A DNA stretch of 51,851 bases from Pseudanabaena sp. M53BS1SP1A06MG (GCA_020404105.1 JADBWH010000045.1:1-51851); one strand, 5' to 3'; shown: positions 35,120 to 44,395, numbered from the stretch's first letter. Notes: generated from the sequence alone by a model not told the origin. Program-made: numbers and translations.

Positions 35120-35818
35120 ATGTCAGGACATATCCTACTTGTAGATGATGAACCAGGTCTTAGAGAAGCTGTGAAAGCTTATCTTGAAGACAGCGGCTTT
35201 GCAGTGCAGGTTGCTAATAATGCAAGGGATGCATGGCAACTGCTAGAGAAAACTACACCAGATCTGGTAATTTCGGACATCATGATGCCGCAGGTAAGTG
35301 GATATGAGTTCCTGAAGCAAATGCGTGAGGATGTCAGGTTTTTAAATTTGCCCGTCGTATTTTTAACCGCCAAGGGCATGACGAAAGATCGTATCGAAGG
35401 CTATAACGCTGGCTGTGATGCCTATCTATCAAAACCATTTGACCCCGATGAGTTAGTAGCGATCACTGAAAATTTAATTGCCCGTCGTGCCATGCAAGCC
35501 GTTACGGCAAATAGCAACACTTCAGAAATAACAGACCTTGCAGGACAATTGGCAGAAATTAAGGCTCTACTCAAGCAAAAGCCTACGATTAATGTCACAC
35601 CGCCACCGATCAAAATTGAATTTACTCCTCGTGAACAAAGTGTATTGGAACTGGTAGTTGAAGGCTTAATGAATAAAGAAATAGCTAAGCGTCTTGGTAC
35701 AACTATTCGTAATGTTGAAAAATATGTCAGTCGTTTATTTAGTAAAACAGGTACAAGTAGCCGCACTGAATTAGTCCGCTATGCTTTGCAGCATGGATTG
35801 ATTGACTCCTACTCATAG
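35120..35818 (+). CDS. rre1: LuxR-type response regulator Rre1 (Ycf29)
   Basis: This two-domain regulator corresponds to cyanobacterial Rre1 and plastid Ycf29, a stress-response regulator working with the histidine kinase Hik2. The receiver domain is residues 1-120 with the phospho-acceptor Asp in DLVISDIMMPQ and the conserved Lys in YLSKPFDPDEL. The C-terminal LuxR/NarL helix-turn-helix is EFTPREQSVLELVVEGLMN through RNVEKYVSRLFSKTGTSSR. The ATG at 35120 gives MSGHILLVDDEPGL and has agga just upstream, so it is preferred over in-frame starts further upstream. A terminator follows. Confidence 0.88.
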   Translation: MSGHILLVDDEPGLREAVKAYLEDSGFAVQVANNARDAWQLLEKTTPDLVISDIMMPQVSGYEFLKQMREDVRFLNLPVVFLTAKGMTKDRIEGYNAGCDAYLSKPFDPDELVAITENLIARRAMQAVTANSNTSEITDLAGQLAEIKALLKQKPTINVTPPPIKIEFTPREQSVLELVVEGLMNKEIAKRLGTTIRNVEKYVSRLFSKTGTSSRTELVRYALQHGLIDSYS

Positions 35819-35820
35819 AT

Positions 35821-35853
35821 AAAGAAGCGGCACTATATTCATTCCGCTTCTTT
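35821..35853 (+). terminator. Terminator of rre1
   Basis: aaagaagcgg pairs with ccgcttcttt around a 13-nt loop, immediately after the stop codon, with a T-rich right side. Confidence 0.82.
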
Positions 35854-35934
35854 GTTTATCGAAGAAAAGGTTTTAAAATCGCGTGATTCCAGAACAGATT
35901 TACATTGTATTTAGATAACTTACATAATATCTAA

Positions 35935-36359
35935 GAGCGTGTTTGAGAAGTTTTTAGGGATAAAAAAGATCAAAAAAACTTCCAAAGCTATAGCCTATCA
36001 ATATAGAAAAACAAAGACAGCCATATGGAAACTTTTGAAAAAGCTTCACCAAATATGTGACCGATTTCCTCTTCTATCGACGATTTGGGTGGATCGTGGT
36101 TATGAAGGCAAAGCTTTCATTCTGGCGATTCTGCATACTTTTTACTAGTGTTTACAGGCTGTTGTTCCTCCTGTGGGTCAAAAGGGTTTTGTTGAGCAAA
36201 AGAAGAGTTGGGTCGTTGAGCGCACTTTTGCTTGATTTTCTCGTTTTCGGGGCTTGACTAGGGAATACGAACTTTTACCTAAAACTTCTGAGGCTTTTTT
36301 CTATGTTGGCATGATTCACATTCTCCTCAAACGTCTTGCTTAACTTCTCAAACATGCTC
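35935..36359 (+). mobile_element. Internally deleted IS5-family element with TAA target duplication
   Basis: The ends GAGCGTGTTTGAGAAGTT and, inverted, GAGCATGTTTGAGAAGTT are near-perfect terminal repeats. TAA flanks both sides (35932-35934 and 36360-36362), matching the TNA targets of some IS5 groups. Inside is transposase residue: IWVDRGYEGKAF, then after a frame change VVPPVGQKGFVEQKKSWVVE, RTFA, a TGA where Trp is expected, FSRFRGLTREYELLPKTSEA and FFYVGMIHILLKRLA. The N-terminal part is deleted. The element is about half normal length and cannot move on its own. Confidence 0.82.
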
Positions 36360-36410
36360 TAAGTCTGTTAAGGCTGGAGCTATAAAGCAGAAATCTAAGT
36401 CGTGAGTCTT

Positions 36411-36447
36411 AGGAATCCCTGTCACTTCAGTGCAGGGTGGATGTCAA
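36411..36447 (+). mobile_element. Orphan IS200/IS605-type end hairpin
   Basis: aggaat followed by CCCTG, T, CAC, TTCA, GTG, CAGGG (36417-36437), then tggatgtcaa. This is the same design as 21-55. Relative to that copy, one C-G stem pair has become T-A on both arms. No tnpA or tnpB coding sequence is next to it. Confidence 0.55.
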
Positions 36448-36561
36448 GAGTTAGCTACTAACATTTTTTTGGGGATTTCCAATCTAAAATACATGGCTAT
36501 TACTTAATAGGCTTGATGCTCGATATGGGGTAGCTATATCGGTGCTCAAGTAGTGCTTAAT

Positions 36562-38676
36562 ATGCAATGGTTTAACTTCCACTGGCTAAGTATCAAATCA
36601 AAACTGATTGTTATGCTGCTGACAGTTAGCAGTAGCTCGATTGTGGTGACTGCATATTTAGGATATCAAAGCGGTAAGTCAAATCTAACCAATCGCGCTT
36701 TTAATCAGTTAACAAGTGTGCGCGCCTCTAAGGCTTATCAAATTGAGTCCTATTTCAAAACAATTCGCAATCATATTCAGACCCTCAGCAATGATATTTC
36801 TGTGGAGACAGCCATCATTGAATTTACCAATACCTATCGCCAGCTTGAGAGTATCAGTTTGCCAACCGATACTTCTCAAAAAATTACAGCTTATTATCAA
36901 AACGAATTTCTCCCTAAACTAGCGAAAACTGAGCAGGGTTCGCCAGTTCTGAATTCTTTTTTGCCTGAATCGACAGCAAGTAATTATCTGCAATATCATT
37001 ACATCGCCACTAATCCGAATCCTATTGGTAAAAAACATTTATTAAATAAAGCCAGTGATGGCAGTGAATATAGCCGTATTCATGATCGCTATCATCCTAT
37101 CTTTCGCAATATCATTGAGAAGTTTGGCTACTACGATATGTTCCTGATCGATTCACAGGGAAATATCGTTTATACAGTTTATAAAGAAACTGATTTCGCG
37201 ACTAATCTCACTACTGGAGCCTATAACGATAGCAATTTGGCGCGTCTGACATCAGCAGTGCGACGCTCTAAACAAAAGGACTACGCTGCCATTATTGATT
37301 TTGAGTCCTATTCTCCCTCCTATGGTGCACCTGCGGCTTTTATCGCTGCACCAATCTTCAATCAGTCTAAGTTTGTTGGTGTTCTGGCAGTTCAAGTACC
37401 AGTGGATGAAATTAATAATGTGATGACAGGAAATCGCAAATGGGAAAGTGATGGACTCGGTAAAAGTGGTGAGACTTATTTGGTGGGTCAAGATTATTTA
37501 ATGCGATCAGTTTCTCGTTTTTTAGTCGAAACTCCTGAAGAATATTTGCAGACTATTGCGACATTGGGAGTAAATAAGGAAACAATAAATAGAATTCGTC
37601 AATATAAAACATCGATTTTAGAACAGAAAGTACGCACACAGGCGGTGGAAGAAGCGATTACAGGCAAGCAGGGAATTAAAACTATTCGTGATTATAGGGA
37701 TATTTCTGTCTTAAGTTCCTATGCCCCTTTGCAAATAGAAGGATTAAATTGGGTGATTCTCTCAGAAATTGATTTGGCGGAAGCCTATGCGCCTATCTAT
37801 GATTTTGAGCGTCAGTTAATGATTTCGGCGACTTTGTTAATGCTATTAGTGATTTTCTTGGCAATGGCAATGGCTTCAGTATTTGTGAAGCCGATTAATC
37901 AATTAATCGAGAGTGCGCGTAAAGTTGCCTCAGGTCAATTAGATGAGATCGCCACTTTAGAAACCCAAGATGAATTTGGCGAATTGGCGCAATCCTTTAA
38001 TGCAATGGTGCTGAGTCTGCGCGATCAAACCAATTTAGTCGAGGAAAAAAATCGCGAGAACGAGCAGTTATTGTTGAGCATTTTTCCTGCGGCGATCGCC
38101 AAACGTCTCAAGCAAGGAGAAAAGAATATTGCCGAAAGCGTTTCTAATGTGACGGTTCTATTTTCCGATTTAACAGGCTTTTCCAAATTATCGGATTCCC
38201 TCACAGCCTATGAAATAGTCAGCATCCTCAATGATATTGTCTCCATTTTTGATGAAACTGCCGAGCGTTATGGCATGGAAAAAATCAAAACTATTGGCGA
38301 TAGCTATATGGCGGTCTGTGGCTTATCAGTTCCCTATCTTGACCATGATAAGAGAGCGATCGACTTTGGCTTAGAAATGCAGGCAATCGTGCGGCGGTTC
38401 AGTCAAGAGCGCAACTACCAATTAAATATCAATTTAGGCATCCATTCAGGGGATATTGTTGCAGGAATAGTTGGACGCAATAAATTTATTTACGATGTCT
38501 GGGGTGACACGATTAATGTTGCCAGTGCGCTGAAATCTTCCTGTCCTGAAGGTGGAATTTTAGTTTCCCATGAAATTTACAATCGTTTGAGCGATCTCTA
38601 TGAATTCGTTCCCATCGCTGTTAAGGTCGAAAATGGCAAGAATATTTTGAAAGCATGGCAAATAAATCCCAAATAA
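36562..38676 (+). CDS. Membrane adenylate cyclase with Cache sensor and HAMP domain
   Basis: Class III nucleotide cyclase of 704 residues. A membrane helix (about 13-33) is followed by a large extracytoplasmic sensor (about 35-415) with dCache features such as KFGYYDMFLIDSQGNIVYTV and SPSYGAPAAFIAAPIF. A second helix (about 418-440), a HAMP domain and the cyclase domain (about 515-700) follow. The metal Asp residues are in FSDLTGFSKL and IKTIGDSYMAV. Substrate residues are Lys in EKIKTIGD and Asp in YDVWGDTIN, which is the ATP-specific pattern, so cAMP is the likely product. ATG 36562 is preferred to GTG 36553. It is 70 bp upstream of the channel gene. Confidence 0.92.
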   Translation: MQWFNFHWLSIKSKLIVMLLTVSSSSIVVTAYLGYQSGKSNLTNRAFNQLTSVRASKAYQIESYFKTIRNHIQTLSNDISVETAIIEFTNTYRQLESISLPTDTSQKITAYYQNEFLPKLAKTEQGSPVLNSFLPESTASNYLQYHYIATNPNPIGKKHLLNKASDGSEYSRIHDRYHPIFRNIIEKFGYYDMFLIDSQGNIVYTVYKETDFATNLTTGAYNDSNLARLTSAVRRSKQKDYAAIIDFESYSPSYGAPAAFIAAPIFNQSKFVGVLAVQVPVDEINNVMTGNRKWESDGLGKSGETYLVGQDYLMRSVSRFLVETPEEYLQTIATLGVNKETINRIRQYKTSILEQKVRTQAVEEAITGKQGIKTIRDYRDISVLSSYAPLQIEGLNWVILSEIDLAEAYAPIYDFERQLMISATLLMLLVIFLAMAMASVFVKPINQLIESARKVASGQLDEIATLETQDEFGELAQSFNAMVLSLRDQTNLVEEKNRENEQLLLSIFPAAIAKRLKQGEKNIAESVSNVTVLFSDLTGFSKLSDSLTAYEIVSILNDIVSIFDETAERYGMEKIKTIGDSYMAVCGLSVPYLDHDKRAIDFGLEMQAIVRRFSQERNYQLNINLGIHSGDIVAGIVGRNKFIYDVWGDTINVASALKSSCPEGGILVSHEIYNRLSDLYEFVPIAVKVENGKNILKAWQINPK

Positions 38677-38746
38677 TTATTCTTGAGCGGCGAGGCCACG
38701 CACAAATAATTATTCAGAGCTATTTTTAAACTCGTCAAATCACTGT

Positions 38747-40189
38747 ATGCAAACTAGTTCTAATCATTTATTTATTTGGGCGATCGCTTTAATCGTCGGG
38801 CTAGCCCTATCTGTAATTGTCCTTGGCGAGATTATCTATCGCCTCCAACATCGTCGCCGCCCCCTTGCAGCTACATTACAAGTAGTGCGAAACCTAGTTT
38901 TGCCGATGTTTGCATTTATGTTGTTTGTGCAGTACGTGCTACAACGTCCTGCCAGTGACGACATTGTTAAGAGCGTGCAAACTCTCTTTTGGATTTGCGT
39001 ACTCCATGCGGCTCTCTCATTACTTAATGCCGTGATTTTTGAACAAGCTAAAGCCGATACTTGGCGGGCGCGAGTTCCCAAATTATTAATCGATCTATTT
39101 CGCCTCTTTTTAGTACTGCTTGGTACGGCGATCGTACTTGCCACAGTGTGGAATGCAGACTTAGCAGGATTAGTAACTGCTCTAGGTGTGAGTTCAATTG
39201 TGATCGGTTTGGCGTTGCAGGATACCCTCGGTAGCGTTATGTCAGGTATCGCCCTGTTGTTTGAGCGTCCTTTTTCCGTCGGTGATTGGCTCAAGGTTGG
39301 TGAAATCGAAGGTCAGGTCATCGATATTAACTGGCGAGCTGTTCGATTAATTACCTTTGAGCGCGAGATGGTGATCATTCCGCACAAGTTGATGGGTAAT
39401 GAAATCATTCGTAATTTTAGTCGTCCGCTAGCTCTCCATGCTGAACGCATCCGCGTTGGTTTTTCTTATAAAGATCCTCCAAATCTTGCTAAGCATGTTC
39501 TCTATAGTACTGCTCTGGAAACTCAGGGTATTCTCAAAAATCCCGATCCCCAAATTTTTACGATTTCCTACGGTGATTCGGCAATTACCTATGAGGTAAA
39601 ATTCTTTATTGCAGATTATGGTGAACTCGAGGAAATACGTGATCGCTTTATGAGTCGTCTCTGGTATGCCGCCCAGCGCAATAGCTTGACGATTCCCTTT
39701 CCCATCAGGACTCTCTATCATTTTCATGGTCCTACCTCCGAAGCAAAAGGAACCTCGAAAAAGTTTACCGAAAGTCTGCAATCTCTCCCTGCCTTTGTTC
39801 CATTGGATAAATCTAACCATCTTAATACATCGACTTCGGGAATTGCTTTGCAGCATTTCGGCGCAGGAGAAACAGTGATTAAACAAGGTGCAGAAAATAA
39901 CTCTCTCTACATCGTAGTTTCAGGCAGCGCGGTAATGATTGTACAGGATACGACTGGTAATAATCACGAAATACTAATTGTCAAAAATGGTGAATTTTTC
40001 GGTGAAATGACACTCTTTTCGGGAGAGATGAGTCCGATTTCGGTAACTGCGGTTGAAGATTTAGAAGTGATGATGATTTCGGCAGAAGCGGTGAATCAAA
40101 TGATCGATCGTCAGCCCAACTTTGCCCGTGAAATTAGCCAAATTCTGGAAACCCGTCGCCGTGTGGTGAATACTATTCAAAACACTTAA
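38747..40189 (+). CDS. MscS-family channel with C-terminal cyclic-nucleotide-binding domain
   Basis: The 480-residue protein has four N-terminal hydrophobic segments (about 8-30, 45-65, 80-98 and 118-140). The MscS pore and beta domain come next (TALGVSSIVIGLALQDTLGS, FERPFSVGDWLKVGEIEG and FEREMVIIPHKLMGNEIIRN). Residues about 365-475 are a CNBD with LYIVVSGSAVMIV and NGEFFGEMTLFSGEM. This is the bCNG architecture. The phosphate-binding Arg usually found in R-x-A-T/S after the GE loop is not there (sequence GEMSPISVTAV), so cAMP binding is uncertain. The upstream neighbour is an adenylate cyclase on the same strand. Confidence 0.9.
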   Translation: MQTSSNHLFIWAIALIVGLALSVIVLGEIIYRLQHRRRPLAATLQVVRNLVLPMFAFMLFVQYVLQRPASDDIVKSVQTLFWICVLHAALSLLNAVIFEQAKADTWRARVPKLLIDLFRLFLVLLGTAIVLATVWNADLAGLVTALGVSSIVIGLALQDTLGSVMSGIALLFERPFSVGDWLKVGEIEGQVIDINWRAVRLITFEREMVIIPHKLMGNEIIRNFSRPLALHAERIRVGFSYKDPPNLAKHVLYSTALETQGILKNPDPQIFTISYGDSAITYEVKFFIADYGELEEIRDRFMSRLWYAAQRNSLTIPFPIRTLYHFHGPTSEAKGTSKKFTESLQSLPAFVPLDKSNHLNTSTSGIALQHFGAGETVIKQGAENNSLYIVVSGSAVMIVQDTTGNNHEILIVKNGEFFGEMTLFSGEMSPISVTAVEDLEVMMISAEAVNQMIDRQPNFAREISQILETRRRVVNTIQNT

Positions 40190-40202
40190 ATTTATTAAGC
40201 AG

Positions 40203-40280
40203 GATAATGCAATGTAATCGTGTTGTGGGCGCGAAGCGCCCACAACACGATTACTAAAAAAATTACTTTGCAGCACTACC
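40203..40280 (-). repeat. Hairpin repeat family, copy B (MITE-like)
   Basis: Inverted relative to copy A. A 19-bp perfect stem (40214-40232 with 40236-40254) has two compensated base changes compared with copy A. The flank ttactttgcagcactaccaa matches copy A's flank. It directly abuts the MITE at 40282. Confidence 0.75.
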
Positions 40281-40281
40281 A

Positions 40282-40428
40282 AACGTGAGTTCGGGATAAT
40301 TTGAAACAGGCTTTGAGAGAGGGTTTGCTACGCAATCCCTCTCTCACCGCCCAAAAGTAAAAGCCTTGCTTAGCAAGGCTTTTACTTTTGGGCTTTTAAA
40401 ATTTGCCAGCTTAACCCGAACTGACGTT
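40282..40428. mobile_element. 147-bp MITE with imperfect terminal inverted repeats
   Basis: The ends AACGTGAGTTCGGGATAA and, inverted, AACGTCAGTTCGGGTTAA agree at 16 of 18 positions. Inside are two hairpins: 40315-40345 (14-bp stem, one mismatch) and 40349-40393 (perfect 21-bp stem, TTA loop). There is no coding capacity. Structure and size fit a non-autonomous transposable element; no clear target duplication is seen. The second hairpin could also terminate transcripts from either side. Confidence 0.65.
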
Positions 40429-40454
40429 ATTTAGTATTGCTATATATCTCTTGA

Positions 40455-42422
40455 TTACAGCCAGTCATCATCGTCATCATAGGAAACTCTAGTATTGGGG
40501 CGGCGGCGATCATCTTCATCTTTACCGCGCTTATTGCGACTGGCAAAACTACCAATGCTTTCGAGAATGCCACCGAATAGATCGTCATCCTCATCATCGT
40601 AATATTCATCTTCAGCATAGAGTTCGCTGGACAGAGCATAGAGAGCCTCTTGCAATTCCACTTGAGCGCGATCAATGAGGGCATCATCCTCTTTAGCGAT
40701 CGCATCTTTCAGTTTCTTAATCGAACCTTCGATTTGTTTGCGACGTTCATAGCTGAGTTTATAGCCATAGTTGAGTGCGAGATCTTTAAGTTGACGCTCA
40801 GCTCCCACCGCTAAGTTATCAGCACGATTTAATTTCTCAATGCGTTCCTTCTTTGCCCGATCGCGATCAGCATATTGCTCGGCTTCTGAAACCATCCGTT
40901 CAACTTCTTTCTCATCGAGGGTTGAAGCACCGCGAATGGTGACGCGACGTTCCACACCTGTACGGCGATCACTAGCGGTCACTGCCAAAATGCCATCGGT
41001 ATTCAAATCAAAGGTGACATCTACTTGTGCCATGCCGCGAGGTTGGGGATCAAGTCCACTTAGTTTAAAGCGTCCTAACGACTTGTTATATTCCGCTAGA
41101 TCACGTTCACCTTGCACTACATGAATTTCTACCGAGGTTTGATTGTCTTCGGCAGTGGTGAACAGTTCCATCTTGCGACAGGGAATTGTGGTATTTCTAG
41201 GAATTAATCGCTTAACTACGCCACCCGATGTTTCCACACCCAAAGATAAAGGTGTGACATCTAGTAGTAAAACATCTTTAATTTCACCAGATAAAATTGC
41301 TGCTTGGATCACAGCGCCGATCGCCACGACTTCATCGGGATTAACACTTTGGCTTGGTGGTTTACCGATCGCTCTTTCCACCATTTCCTGCACTGCTGGA
41401 ATTCTTGTAGAGCCTCCAACGAGGACGACTTCATCGATTTGGCGCGGACTAATTTGAGCATCACGTAAGACGCGATCAAGGGGAATTTGTAAACGTTCTA
41501 ATAAATCGTCACTGAGGCGCTCAAATTGCGATCGCTTTAAACTAGTCTCTAAGTGCAAGGGGCCTTCGGCGGTTGCGGTAATAAATGGCAAGTTAATCTC
41601 AGTTACACCTACTGTTGAAAGCTCGATTTTGGCTTTTTCGGCTGCTTCAGTTAACCGTTGCAAGGCTTGACGCTCTTTCCGCAGATCCACACCATCGGAC
41701 TTAAGAAATTCTTCGGCGAGGTAATTAACGATTTGGCGATCGAAGTCATCCCCGCCTAATTGGGTATCCCCTGTGGTTGCCTTAACTTCAAATAAACCAT
41801 CACTGACCTCTAGCACTGACACATCAAACGTGCCCCCACCAAGGTCAAACACTAAAATTTTCTTATTGGATTTCTTGTCTAAGCCATAAGCTAGAGAAGC
41901 TGCCGTCGGTTCATTTAAAATGCGCTTAACTTCGATCCCCGCAATTCTGCCTGCATCCTTTGTGGCTTGACGCTGAGAATCATTAAAATAAGCAGGAACC
42001 GTAATCACTGCACCCGTTACAGGTTCACCTAAATAGCGGCTCGCCTCATCGACAAGTTTGCGAATAACCATCGCCGAGATTTCTTCGGGTGCAAAATCTT
42101 TTTCGAGACGAGAACTGCGTAACTTGATATTACCCTGTTCATCACGACGGACTGTATAGGGGACGCGCTTAGTTTCTGCTGATAGTTCACTATGCTTGCG
42201 TCCGATAAAACGTTTTACAGAATAAAAAGTATTGTCAGGATTTAGCACCGCTTGACGACGTGCCATTTGCCCGACAAGGCGCTCACCATCTTTAGTAAAG
42301 CTAACAACTGAGGGAGTGGTTCGGCTACCTTCTGAGTTCGCAATTACTACGGGCTTGCCACCTTCCATAACGGCTACCACAGAGTTTGTCGTACCCAAAT
42401 CAATACCTACAATTTTGCCCAT
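40455..42422 (-). CDS. dnaK: Hsp70 chaperone DnaK paralogue
   Basis: ATP-driven Hsp70 of 655 residues. The nucleotide-binding domain begins [18 protein letters not shown] and contains [18 protein letters not shown] and [13 protein letters not shown]. The substrate-binding domain contains [20 protein letters not shown]. The C-terminal tail is strongly acidic and ends DDDDWL, unlike the classical EEVD-like or DnaK2 end, so this is probably one of the additional cyanobacterial paralogues (DnaK1/DnaK3 group). ATG 42422 is chosen over TTG 42452 because it gives the canonical N-terminus. No dnaJ or grpE is adjacent. Confidence 0.93.
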   Translation of the reverse strand: MGKIVGIDLGTTNSVVAVMEGGKPVVIANSEGSRTTPSVVSFTKDGERLVGQMARRQAVLNPDNTFYSVKRFIGRKHSELSAETKRVPYTVRRDEQGNIKLRSSRLEKDFAPEEISAMVIRKLVDEASRYLGEPVTGAVITVPAYFNDSQRQATKDAGRIAGIEVKRILNEPTAASLAYGLDKKSNKKILVFDLGGGTFDVSVLEVSDGLFEVKATTGDTQLGGDDFDRQIVNYLAEEFLKSDGVDLRKERQALQRLTEAAEKAKIELSTVGVTEINLPFITATAEGPLHLETSLKRSQFERLSDDLLERLQIPLDRVLRDAQISPRQIDEVVLVGGSTRIPAVQEMVERAIGKPPSQSVNPDEVVAIGAVIQAAILSGEIKDVLLLDVTPLSLGVETSGGVVKRLIPRNTTIPCRKMELFTTAEDNQTSVEIHVVQGERDLAEYNKSLGRFKLSGLDPQPRGMAQVDVTFDLNTDGILAVTASDRRTGVERRVTIRGASTLDEKEVERMVSEAEQYADRDRAKKERIEKLNRADNLAVGAERQLKDLALNYGYKLSYERRKQIEGSIKKLKDAIAKEDDALIDRAQVELQEALYALSSELYAEDEYYDDEDDDLFGGILESIGSFASRNKRGKDEDDRRRPNTRVSYDDDDDWL

Positions 42423-42571
42423 GCTTGACGTATATCCCTCTTCGCTTCCCAAAACTGACTTAATCAGCTTATTAATTTTTATTTTGCCTTACTTTATCAA
42501 TATCCTAGCTCTAAACACACCGCTATAGACAAAGGGCTTTAGCCCCTCGTCTGTTAATTAGCAGATTTAGC

Positions 42572-43057
42572 CTAGCCGAAAACTTTATTTTTCCAAGTTG
42601 TAATCGTATCAATTAATTCTTTGCGAGTAGTGGCTAGAAGTAAATAGCGGTAGACAAACCAGATCGAATAGCCAAAACCAACTAGTTCAAAGACGCTAGG
42701 CAGGATCGGTAATTTATCCAAAAATTCTAAAAGTGTGGAAGCAGCAATCAAGACAGGGATAGCGGCAATGACTGTAAGAGCGATTGTAACATTTGCCTTT
42801 TTGCCTTCGCCGAAATATTCTTGCCAAGTTGCTGTGACTTTATTCCAAATTTCATTGGTAAGTTCAGGTGTGTTTTGAGGGATAGCAACTTCTGCGCGAG
42901 GTTCCGCTGTTGATTTTGCTGGCTCAGTTGCAGATACTACTGGTTTGGTAGCTGCTGGCTTGGTAGTTTCATGAGCAGGGGGTTTTGGTGCTGCTACTTC
43001 GACAGGTTCAACTAAACTTTCTACGGCTGCTTCAACAGTAGTTTCTTGTGATTCCAT
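42572..43057 (-). CDS. CAAD domain protein (CURT1-like thylakoid protein)
   Basis: The 161 residues have an Ala/Pro/Thr/Glu-rich N-terminal half (about 1-65). A CAAD domain follows: IWNKVTATWQEYFGEGKKAN, two close membrane helices (TIALTVIAAIPVLIAASTLL and VFELVGFGYSIWFVYRYLLL) and an amphipathic tail (RKELIDTITTWKNKVF). CAAD domains occur on cyanobacterial aminoacyl-tRNA synthetases and in CURT1 proteins that bend thylakoid membranes. The free-standing form suggests the CURT1-type role. Confidence 0.85.
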   Translation of the reverse strand: MESQETTVEAAVESLVEPVEVAAPKPPAHETTKPAATKPVVSATEPAKSTAEPRAEVAIPQNTPELTNEIWNKVTATWQEYFGEGKKANVTIALTVIAAIPVLIAASTLLEFLDKLPILPSVFELVGFGYSIWFVYRYLLLATTRKELIDTITTWKNKVFG

Positions 43058-43296
43058 GATTGATTTGTTTTTTCTAGGTTAGCTACTAGTCAATATTATG
43101 GTGAAATTTTAACAACATTTGTATCGCTTAGTAGATCAAAAAAATCAAGGGAACGATAAGCTTTGCCTTGAGTTTGGGGAACTTGAGAAATATGATTAAA
43201 CTTTTTGTAATGATTTTTCAAATTGATTACGATTTTCAAATACATCAAATAAATCCTTCATTAATCTGTTTAGAAAAAATATTTATGTTAATTTTC

Positions 43297-43863
43297 TTAT
43301 TTGCGAGATACGGAAAGTCGATCACGTAAGTACCAACGCCAAGGTAAATCGATCCCTTGTGTGATGCCGATGCGAGTTGTTTGATGAATTGGTTCTTTAA
43401 AATGTGGCGATCGCGCCTCTAGCCATAGGTCAAAATCAGGATGTAGGGTAATACCATCAAGTTGGCGATCAATTTTCAAGAGACAACAAAGTTTGCCTGG
43501 ACCAGCGCCTGCGCGATGCGGTTTATCCTTGGGATTGCTCCAACTGGGTAAGCGATCGCATTCGATGGAGCGAATCAGCACCGCACTACAAAAATCTTCG
43601 CGATCGGTGACGATATTAACGCAATGATAAATGCCGTAAATTAGATAAACGTAGGCAGTGCAGGGTGCGCCAAAAATTGCGCTATTGCGTTTAGTCTTGC
43701 GTCGATAACCATGACAAGAAGGATCGGTAGCATCATAGGCTTCGGTTTCCACAATTAAGCCTCGATATTCAACGTCATCGATTCGACGTACTATCGAACA
43801 TCCCAATAGATCTGGAGCAACTTTATCAGCTGGTCTTTCAAAAAAAGCTTTTTCTAGCAACAT
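43297..43863 (-). CDS. DNA-3-methyladenine glycosylase (AAG/MPG family)
   Basis: This base-excision repair enzyme removes alkylated purines. Conserved blocks are FFERPADKVAPDLLGCSIVR, IVETEAYDATDPSCHGYRRK with the catalytic Glu, MNxxIFG-like RNSAIFGAPCTAYVYLIYG, and GAGPGKLCCLL. ATG 43863 (MLLEKAFF) is preferred to 43920, because the 19 extra residues are hydrophobic and not conserved in the family. The result is 188 residues, a normal length. It stands on the minus strand after moaE, with a terminator in between. Confidence 0.9.
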   Translation of the reverse strand: MLLEKAFFERPADKVAPDLLGCSIVRRIDDVEYRGLIVETEAYDATDPSCHGYRRKTKRNSAIFGAPCTAYVYLIYGIYHCVNIVTDREDFCSAVLIRSIECDRLPSWSNPKDKPHRAGAGPGKLCCLLKIDRQLDGITLHPDFDLWLEARSPHFKEPIHQTTRIGITQGIDLPWRWYLRDRLSVSRK

Positions 43864-43930
43864 AAACACTCTTAGAAAAATCTGCCAAAAAAATAGGCAA
43901 TGATAGGTGGTGCGTTGCACCGCCCATCAC

Positions 43931-43981
43931 TGCCCCATTTAGAAAAAATCATGCAAAGCGAGGTTTTTTCTAAATGGGGCA
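43931..43981 (-). terminator. Terminator overlapping the moaE stop
   Basis: An 18-bp perfect stem (43931-43948 with 43964-43981) with a T-run in the arm. It includes the last codons and stop of moaE (43970). Confidence 0.75.
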
Positions 43982-44395
43982 ATTTACCCAACTGCTGACC
44001 CCATTTAACCAAAATTCTTTTTTCCAAATGGGAGCATCTGCTTTTAATGTATCGATCGCATAGCGACAGGCAGCAAAAGCTTCTGCACGATGGGGCGAAC
44101 TCACGGCAACTAAGACACTGATTTCCCCGACTTTGAGCTTACCTAAACGATGGTGAATAACGACCTCAGTAATATCAGGAAATTTTGTTCGACAGCGATC
44201 GCTAATATCTTGAAATACTTGTAAAGCCATTGCTTCGTAGGCTTGATAGTCCAAATAATCAACGGCTCTGCCGCCTGTCTGATTGCGGACTGTACCGCTC
44301 ATGAGTACAACTGCCCCATTACGCGCATTGTCGGCGATCGCATAGACATCTGCTACATCCAAAGCATCATGGGTAATGCGAAAATTATTAGTCAT
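43970..44395 (-). CDS. moaE: Molybdopterin synthase catalytic subunit
   Basis: MoaE transfers sulfur from the MoaD thiocarboxylate to precursor Z (cPMP) to make molybdopterin. The 141 residues contain GAVVLMSGTVRNQTGGRAVD and YLDYQAYEAMALQ. VVIHHRLGKLKVGEISVLVA, SSPHRAEAFAACRYAID and KADAPIWKKEFW follow, with the active-site Lys pair in the last block. Length is normal. The moaD partner is not in the window. ATG 44395 follows directly from the divergent photosystem gene region. Confidence 0.94.
   Translation of the reverse strand: MTNNFRITHDALDVADVYAIADNARNGAVVLMSGTVRNQTGGRAVDYLDYQAYEAMALQVFQDISDRCRTKFPDITEVVIHHRLGKLKVGEISVLVAVSSPHRAEAFAACRYAIDTLKADAPIWKKEFWLNGVSSWVNCPI

Noticed and set aside
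38671-38717. Direct repeat aaataattattc after the cyclase gene
   Set aside because: A 12-bp AT-rich repeat across 24-36 bp is easily chance and has no associated structure.
42526-42553. Palindrome gacaaagggctttagcccctcgtc as a strong terminator of the CAAD gene
   Set aside because: The stem has wobble pairs and an extremely tight loop with no T-run. It may be a weak terminator but is not convincing.
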